A stretch of 64,000 nt of DNA from Alicyclobacillus hesperidum (lineage in GTDB: Bacteria > Bacillota > Bacilli > Alicyclobacillales > Alicyclobacillaceae). How positions within the stretch are numbered: position 1 is the stretch's first letter; each line of letters starts with the position of its first letter. The notes beneath the pieces were generated by a model. The model saw only the letters and a list, made by a program, of their open reading frames with translations, had not been told where the DNA came from and did no database searches. Made by a program: the position numbers and the translations under genes. Location: NCBI RefSeq assembly GCF_900107035.1, contig NZ_FNOJ01000006.1:106000-169999 (forward strand), in the 5' to 3' direction. This document shows, in pieces, positions 59,187 to 64,000 of the stretch.

Positions 59187-59758
59187 TCACAGCCCAATTC
59201 TTGCCGCTGCGTTGGCATGAAACAAGTTGCTATCTCGTATATACCTCCGCACCATCATAGGACTTTTATGACCTGTCTGTGCCATGATGTCTCGTTCCGA
59301 CACACCCGCCATCGCGGCGGATGTCGCAAGGCCTGCGCGCAGGCTGTGGCCAGCATAATGGCGCTGTTCGAGGCCAATGAGTCGTACATATCGCTTCACG
59401 ACGCGGGCCACGGTCTTGTCAGAAAGACGGGCGTTGCGCACATCATGAGTCTTGCTCAATGGTCTAAAGAGGGGACCGGATTCAATCCCTGCCGCCGCTA
59501 GCCACGCTTGGAGCGCGCGCACCGGGCAGGTCTCGATAAAGGAGCCTAGGGGATGGCCACTTTACGACCTTCGCCCTCCTGGTCAGTCTTACTCTGGCGC
59601 AACATGATCACTAGCCCCTCACGTACGAACTCGACGTCTTCGACGTTCAGAGCCACGATTTCCGAGCGTCGGAATGCACCGGCGAACCCGATCAGCAGAA
59701 GTGCACTGTCGCGCAGACCCATGAGGTCGTTCGGCGTGTATTGAAGCATTCGGTGCAA
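59187..59758 (-). pseudogene. Frameshifted tyrosine recombinase (integrase) remnant
   Basis: Catalytic part of a phage-type integrase split over two frames. The first part has LLLIGFAGAFRRSEIVALNV (Arg I); the second has HSLRAGLATSAAM (HxxR), TGHKS and VRRYIRD (Tyr). The frame breaks in CCCC at 59549-59552, where one missing C leads to a TAG at 59546; adding it restores IPLGSFIETCPVRALQAWL. The N-terminal core-binding domain is absent; the open frame extends only to about 59803. All five catalytic residues would otherwise be present. Confidence 0.85.
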
Positions 59759-59886
59759 ATCATCTACTAAAATTTGTGTGTTCAGGATAATTAAAATCTT
59801 GATTTAACACATTGATGCCTGCACAATAGACACAGAACAAACGTTCGTATGTGTGGGGTGATGAGCTGACGGCAGGATCCAAGCAA

Positions 59887-60408
59887 ATGGACATGCAACA
59901 CATCCTTGCAATCACAGAGTTGGCGCAGGAGTCCGCGATGTATTTGATCGAAAGTGGTAATCGAAGCGTCGAAATGGCATGCCCTGAGTGTGGTGGGCAA
60001 GCAGTCCTAGAACTTGACTTCTGTTGCGGCGTCCAAGCGCATTGCCCATCCTGCGAGTTTTGGATGCACATGAGGCTAGATCTCCGTTTTGACGAGCACG
60101 GAGTTGACCCTCGGTGGCCGTGCAAGCCACGAGAGCTTAGGGACCATGCGAAGCTGGATGTACTTCCTGTGACGACCGTTGTTCGTGGCGACAGCAACAT
60201 GGACATTGGAGGCTATATGCTGATTCTGCACGCAAATGGTCGTATGTACAATGTGTGCGAGTGCAAGACGATTCGCAAGTTGTTGGAAACACGGGAGTAT
60301 GTAATAAGCCGATACACGGATCTCATCGACCAGGGCTACGTGTTTCGGGACGGCCAGTTCGTTGGGCCAGACAGAATTTCGCTGCCGCTAGAATCGCTAA
60401 CGCGCTAG
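59887..60408 (+). CDS. Hypothetical protein with zinc-ribbon motif
   Basis: Protein of 173 residues that I do not recognise. Near residue 32 it has CPECGG and about 20 residues later CPSC (with CCG between), a treble-clef or zinc-ribbon pattern. The rest is mixed alpha/beta with a repeated acidic element and no membrane segment. The start is uncertain: ATG 59887 has a weak AGGA box, and a GTG at 59851 is possible. Followed by a stem-loop with a T-run. It lies between the integrase remnant and citA, and could be accessory DNA. Confidence 0.55.
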   Translation: MDMQHILAITELAQESAMYLIESGNRSVEMACPECGGQAVLELDFCCGVQAHCPSCEFWMHMRLDLRFDEHGVDPRWPCKPRELRDHAKLDVLPVTTVVRGDSNMDIGGYMLILHANGRMYNVCECKTIRKLLETREYVISRYTDLIDQGYVFRDGQFVGPDRISLPLESLTR

Positions 60409-60424
60409 TAGAGGACAAGCGGGC

Positions 60425-60460
60425 AAACCCAGCCGTGCATTTACGGCCGGGCTTTTTCTC
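60425..60460 (+). terminator. Terminator of the zinc-ribbon gene
   Basis: CCCAGCCGT and ACGGCCGGG form an imperfect stem around GCATTT, followed by CTTTTTC. Confidence 0.65.
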
Positions 60461-60836
60461 TATAACGACAATTTGCAACACCGGAGAAGTCCTTTGCGAC
60501 TTCAATGCAGCCAAGTGGTTCGGTTAACTGTTGCTTCGTCACGGTCATTCCTCGCGAAAGCTTATGGGAGTATCATCGGGCAAGTCGGGAGTGAAAACTA
60601 GGTGTGTTTGGCTTGACGCTTCTGCGGAGGAATGAAGGACAATAATAGCATGCGAATGTATATGCCGAAGGAATTCTCGAGTCCGTATACAGCGATGGTG
60701 ACATGATTGATATCCTTGTACCCTTTGGAGTATCAAACCGAACCAGCACACTCGCTCAAAGGCGGCTCCTGTGGGCCACCCGCCGCGCCATACCGTCGCG
60801 CGGCGGTTCACCCCGTCTGCATCCGGCGTGAAGCGG
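60461..60836. other. Non-coding stretch between zinc-ribbon gene and citA
   Basis: No gene is supported here. One perfect 9-base GC-rich hairpin (CCGCCGCGC at 60780, GCGCGGCGG at 60798) lies 31 bases past the citA stop and may help end its transcript, but there is no T-run after it. Confidence 0.5.
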
Positions 60837-61925
60837 TCAAGAGGGCATCGGTCCGATGTACACAGATTGAGGTCGGATCAAGCGATTGTTCTCCGCCTGT
60901 TCCAGGATGTGCGCCGTCCACCCTACGCACCGGCTCGCCGAAAACGTTGCGGTGTACAGCATCTTGGGGATTCCTACCGTACCCAGAATCGCCGCAGCCC
61001 AATACTCCACGTTTGTGTAGAGGTGACGACCCGGCTTGAACTCTTCTAGTAAGCGAATGGCCAGGTCTTCTACCTGCACCGCGAGGTCGAACCAGGGATC
61101 TCCGGTCCGAAGCGACTCTACCACCGACCGTAATGCCACCGCACGCGGATCTCGTGTCTTGTAGACACGATGCCCGAATCCCATCAATCTCCGGCCCGCC
61201 TCAAGCTCCCGCCGAAGCCACGGTTCTGCATGCTCGGTGGCCCCGATCTGCTCCAACATAACCATGACCTCCAAAGGCGCCCCGCCGTGCAGGGGACCCT
61301 TCATTGCACCTAGTGCAGCGCACAATGCCGACGCCATGTCAGATTGAGTAGAGGTAACGACGCGTGCTGCAAAGGTTGAAGCATTTAAACCGTGCTCCAT
61401 GGTGATAACCATGTACGCTTCGAGAGCACGGGCAATCGCTGGATCAGGCCGCTTCCCGGTTAGCATGTAGAGATAGTTGGCCACATGCGACAACTCGGGA
61501 TCCGGTTCGATGGGCGCTCGCCCAGACTGTAGTGCCCATCGGTATGCGATAACAGTGGGCAACATTGCAGTGAACATCATGGCATCTTCCACCGTCGGCG
61601 GCCATTCCTGACTCGGCCTGCAGGCTGAGACGGCGGTCCGGAGCACGCTCATCATATCATGCTCTGCATCAAGCCCCTCGAGTACACGCCGCACCGTCAC
61701 GGGCAAGGAACGGTGCTCAGCCAAATATAATCTGGTCTTCTCGAGTTGCTGGTGTGATGGAAGAGCGCCGTGCCAGAGCAGATGCGCCACTTCCTCAAAC
61801 GTCCGTGACCGTACCAGTTCGCCTGCTAAGTAGCCGCGGTAGACGAGCAACCCGCGCTCACCGTCCACCAAACTGAGATGAGTCCGAGCTGCCACGACTC
61901 CTTCCAGTCCCGCTTTATCCGTCAT
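60837..61925 (-). CDS. citA: Citrate synthase-like enzyme (CitA type)
   Basis: Protein of 362 residues with the citrate synthase fold: VVAARTHLSLVDGERGLLVYRGY, MEHGLNASTFAARV, MKGPLHGGAP, LMGFGHRVYKTRDPRA. The two catalytic histidines are present, but the catalytic Asp of the usual NVDFYSG loop is Glu (YTNVEYWAA), which should weaken or alter activity. Acetyl-CoA and oxaloacetate condensation, or a 2-methylcitrate variant, is plausible. ATG 61925 follows AAAGGGGGG. It is divergent from a LysR gene, as in B. subtilis citA/citR. Confidence 0.88.
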   Translation of the reverse strand: MTDKAGLEGVVAARTHLSLVDGERGLLVYRGYLAGELVRSRTFEEVAHLLWHGALPSHQQLEKTRLYLAEHRSLPVTVRRVLEGLDAEHDMMSVLRTAVSACRPSQEWPPTVEDAMMFTAMLPTVIAYRWALQSGRAPIEPDPELSHVANYLYMLTGKRPDPAIARALEAYMVITMEHGLNASTFAARVVTSTQSDMASALCAALGAMKGPLHGGAPLEVMVMLEQIGATEHAEPWLRRELEAGRRLMGFGHRVYKTRDPRAVALRSVVESLRTGDPWFDLAVQVEDLAIRLLEEFKPGRHLYTNVEYWAAAILGTVGIPKMLYTATFSASRCVGWTAHILEQAENNRLIRPQSVYIGPMPS

Positions 61926-61993
61926 CTGAATGCCCCCTTTGAACGAGTTCACCAATACGCTGTGACCCTGTGTCCTCACCTCGATGTTACCTG

Positions 61994-62011
61994 ATACATC
62001 TGATTATGTAT
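61994..62011. promoter_or_regulatory. LysR-type inverted repeat in the citA-citR intergenic region
   Basis: ATACAT and ATGTAT are 6 bases apart, which contains the T-N11-A pattern of LysR binding sites. It overlaps the predicted citA -10 box and a TATAAT box for citR. Confidence 0.6.
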
Positions 62012-62035
62012 AATAGATTTATGAATTCATTTCAA
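62007..62035 (-). promoter_or_regulatory. Sigma-A promoter of citA
   Basis: On the minus strand TTGAAA and TATACA are 17 bases apart; the start would be near 62000. A TATAAT at 62009-62014 on the plus strand could serve citR, giving overlapping divergent promoters. Confidence 0.6.
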
Positions 62036-62068
62036 TTTCAAAATGTAATCATTTAAAGGAACTGGGGG

Positions 62069-63019
62069 ATGGACATGTTCCTCGAATGGGTACAAACATT
62101 CACTGTCGCTGCAAAGACGGGGAATTTTCGAGAAACAGCGGATCGCCTTCATCTTGCTCAGCCCACAGTAAGCCAACATATCAGCAAGTTGGAGAAACAC
62201 CTTGGAGTCACGCTATTCGAACGACGAGGACGCAACGTTCACCTAAACGCGGCAGGTAGGCGATTTTTACCGTACGCCGAGCAACTCATCGAGACTAGTT
62301 TACAGGGCAAGGAAGATCTAGCGCGTTGGCAGCAAGGCTACCAGCACACGCTGACCGTAGCCGTCTCGCCTCTCATCGCTACGACATTTCTACCGGACTG
62401 CGTACACCGATTCACCAAAGAGCATCCAGATGTCGAATTTTCGTTTCAGATTATTGAATCTCGAGACATCCTGAACCATGTTCTGCAGGGGGACTGCGAC
62501 TTTGGGCTCAGTCGCATGTACGTGCAGCATCCACGGGTCGCATGTGATCCACTCGCATCCGATCCGGTAGTTCTGGTGGCACCCGCAGAACCAGATGACT
62601 TGGAGAGTCCTCCCCCAGACCCGGCGGAACTCTTGAGCCGATATCCTGTACTCACACACAATCATCCTGAGTATTGGGACGAGCTACTATGGTACCTCCG
62701 TACGAAGTACCGTTTCAGAACTATGCGTGTCAGTCAGGTTCATGTGACACTGCATTGGATTGCGAGGCGATTGGGCGTATCATTCCTCCCCTTTAGCACT
62801 ATCCGGCTAGAACTTTTACGCGGCACGATACAGGAAGTTCCGGTCGCCGATGTGCCTCTGCCCATGACTCACACCTACCTTGTGGCTGATAGATCCACCC
62901 TGCGAGATCTCGCTCGGCTGTTCGCGGACTTTGTCTGTACGTATGTACGCCAACGTGCCCCAAGCCCCGGCTCGCCATCCACCGTCAAACCGCAAAGCGG
63001 CCGTGCGAACACACCCTAG
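62069..63019 (+). CDS. citR: LysR-type regulator, CitR-like
   Basis: Protein of 316 residues with the N-terminal LysR HTH (FRETADRLHLAQPTVSQHISKLEKHLGVTLFERRG) and an effector-binding domain of two alpha/beta lobes. ATG 62069 follows AAAGGAAC. Divergent from citA with an inverted repeat in between, the arrangement of a LysR repressor or activator of citrate synthase. Probably auto- and citA-controlling; inducer not visible. Confidence 0.82.
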   Translation: MDMFLEWVQTFTVAAKTGNFRETADRLHLAQPTVSQHISKLEKHLGVTLFERRGRNVHLNAAGRRFLPYAEQLIETSLQGKEDLARWQQGYQHTLTVAVSPLIATTFLPDCVHRFTKEHPDVEFSFQIIESRDILNHVLQGDCDFGLSRMYVQHPRVACDPLASDPVVLVAPAEPDDLESPPPDPAELLSRYPVLTHNHPEYWDELLWYLRTKYRFRTMRVSQVHVTLHWIARRLGVSFLPFSTIRLELLRGTIQEVPVADVPLPMTHTYLVADRSTLRDLARLFADFVCTYVRQRAPSPGSPSTVKPQSGRANTP

Positions 63020-63183
63020 CAGGGCCGTGAGCGGAAGGTATGGGCCACCTGATGTGCCAACCCTTTTACATGGAGCTTTCGAAAACTCCCAACCTAAACT
63101 GTCGTAGAAGAGTGAGCGTCAAATCCATCGCACCTTGCGCTTGCCCATCCCTTTATGCGAAAGTCATGCATAAACAACAATCA

Positions 63184-63214
63184 GCCCCGCCAGGGAACCC
63201 TGCGGGGCGTTTTC
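63184..63214 (+). terminator. Rho-independent terminator after citR
   Basis: GCCCCGC and GCGGGGC enclose CAGGGAACCCT, itself self-pairing, followed by GTTTTC. Confidence 0.85.
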
Positions 63215-63343
63215 TCGTGCTACGCTTGCTTCCCGCGTCTGCGGATTTGCTCCGGCAGTCGCTCCGCCATGTGCCGACAATTTGACACTCACCGCGGATA
63301 TGTGGGTTTCGACTCCTCGCTGTGCGTGTGTCCGTCTCTTTAA

Positions 63344-63510
63344 GTGGGGCTGCTGAATGAAAAATCCTTATGTGACAAGGGTTCCGAACCTCTGATGTCG
63401 AAATCATGTGCATGGATTTTGGGTGACACTCGCTAAAAACCGTGCACATGATGTGGAGGATGATGAGGGCTAGCGCCTGTGTGGGCTTGGTCTGATTCGA
63501 GCAGCCCTAC
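63344..63510. mobile_element. MITE-like element with nested inverted repeats
   Basis: GTGGGGCTGCTGAAT at the left and, inverted, GTAGGGCTGCTCGAAT at the right form imperfect terminal repeats around 167 bases. Inside, TCATGTGCATGG (63404) pairs with CCGTGCACATGA (63440) in a long hairpin with one mismatch. No coding sequence. Size and structure suit a non-autonomous element, family not identified. Confidence 0.5.
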
Positions 63511-63881
63511 ACTTGACAAGTGAAACGGTCATCACGATGCAACTACTGGTGATGAATCTGGAGAGAAGGCTCCGCTTTCTTTTTGTACGCTTTTTTGGTG
63601 TGGCTGTGGCGATCCGATTGGGCTGCTATCGTCGACATGGGTTGTGCATGAACCGTTAAGCAGACCCCAAGTACGTCCTGCGGGAACTGGTGCGGTCTCC
63701 GTTCACGGTTGCATAGATGCTTGACGGTGAGGTTTCACCTACCGGAACTTGACACGGACGATCCTCCTGCCTGGGTTGACTCTGGGGCAAGTATACTTGT
63801 ACGCTCATTAGTGATCCACCTTTCAGCATGGATACTCTCCCTTCTGAACCCGGCTAGGTCTGAAGAGAGATATTCAACTGA
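63511..63881. other. Non-coding remnant before the IS21 right end
   Basis: No gene supported. Short frames lack ribosome binding sites and known motifs. It may be decayed IS DNA between the MITE-like repeat and the IS21 right end. Confidence 0.4.
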
Positions 63882-63935
63882 GGTGGGTCATTTTCATTCC
63901 GGCGAACCTGAGTCAATTATAGTCCGGCGTTAACA
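63882..63935 (-). mobile_element. IS21-family right terminal inverted repeat
   Basis: Reverse-complemented, this 54-base stretch aligns without gaps to the left end at 56088-56141, with about ten differences; both begin TGTTA and share GGAATGAAA and TGACCCACC. Orientation is inverted, as required of the two ends of one element. Confidence 0.75.
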
Positions 63936-63940
63936 CTTTC

Positions 63941-64000
63941 AGGATGAAGCGGCGTTCGAGGCATTGTTGCCTTGGTCCGAAGCGCTTCCTGAGGGGATTC
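63941..64000 (+). pseudogene. IS66 transposase C-terminal fragment at the window edge
   Basis: Matches the IS66 transposase end at 57360-57420 at roughly four bases in five; encodes DEAAFEALLPWSEALPEGI versus DETAFEAWLPWSEGLPEGI there. It starts right after the IS21 end, so IS21 probably inserted into or recombined with an IS66 copy. Continues beyond the window. Confidence 0.8.

Noticed and set aside
56088..63935. A simple composite IS21 transposon carrying citA-citR
   Set aside because: No target duplication flanks the ends and istA/istB are incomplete, so only rearranged or trapped DNA is proposed.

Overview
The window looks like chromosomal DNA of an acidophilic, hopanoid-making, spore-forming Firmicute, most likely an Alicyclobacillus or close relative. 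Reasons: Firmicute gene families and strong purine-rich ribosome binding sites; an HpnB hopanoid glycosyltransferase; a kumamolisin-like S53 acid protease; a large secreted GH51-type glucanase; a GH67/GH52 glucuronoxylan cluster; and the YhaO/YhaN, GlpP/F/K/D, NupNOPQ and CitR/CitA sets. The species is inferred. No tRNA, rRNA or CRISPR array was seen.

Layout. 1-13.9 kb: a membrane sensor cut by the window edge, a GGDEF-like/EAL protein, a DNA-binding-domain/guanylate-kinase fusion, an amino-acid permease, HpnB, a FUSC-like membrane protein, a candidate signalling cassette (30-residue peptide, DUF5317 protein, orphan membrane histidine kinase), a DUF3311/SSS symporter pair and a DUF2306 protein. 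14.1-26.1 kb, minus strand: a GntR regulator followed by glucarate dehydratase-like, SDR, GH52 xylosidase and GH67 glucuronidase genes, then the nuclease-related pair yhaO-yhaN. The GntR promoter carries a perfect palindrome. 26.2-29.3 kb: S53 protease and an EmrE-type transporter. 29.4-35.7 kb, minus strand: lacI-glpP, then glpF-glpK-glpD with a cre-like site and terminator-like leader hairpins that fit GlpP antitermination. A divergent secreted glucanase (35.9-39.3 kb) starts at a promoter whose +1 region is a LacI-type inverted repeat.

39.3-51.6 kb: LysE exporter, acyl-CoA thioesterase, metallo-beta-lactamase-fold hydrolase, cysteine hydrolase, the nupNOPQ-like nucleoside ABC transporter, 6-phosphogluconate dehydrogenase, a soluble chemoreceptor-like protein and an orphan family-5 solute-binding lipoprotein. 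51.7-55.3 kb: a visibly A+T-richer insertion coding for a PLD-helicase-DUF3427 protein and a convergent Nudix hydrolase, a possible defence or repair module. 55.3-59.8 kb is a graveyard of mobile elements (two IS21 pieces, two IS66 ends, an IS110 piece, a frameshifted tyrosine recombinase) that encloses an intact DMT transporter. A zinc-ribbon protein of unknown role and the citA/citR citrate synthase-regulator pair follow. The last kilobase holds a MITE-like repeat, a 54-bp IS21 end that pairs with the one at 56.1 kb, and another IS66 fragment.

Functionally, the region is a plant-polysaccharide and small-carbon uptake zone (xylan side chains, beta-glucan or arabinan, glycerol, nucleosides) with local regulators, followed by a recently disturbed accessory segment.
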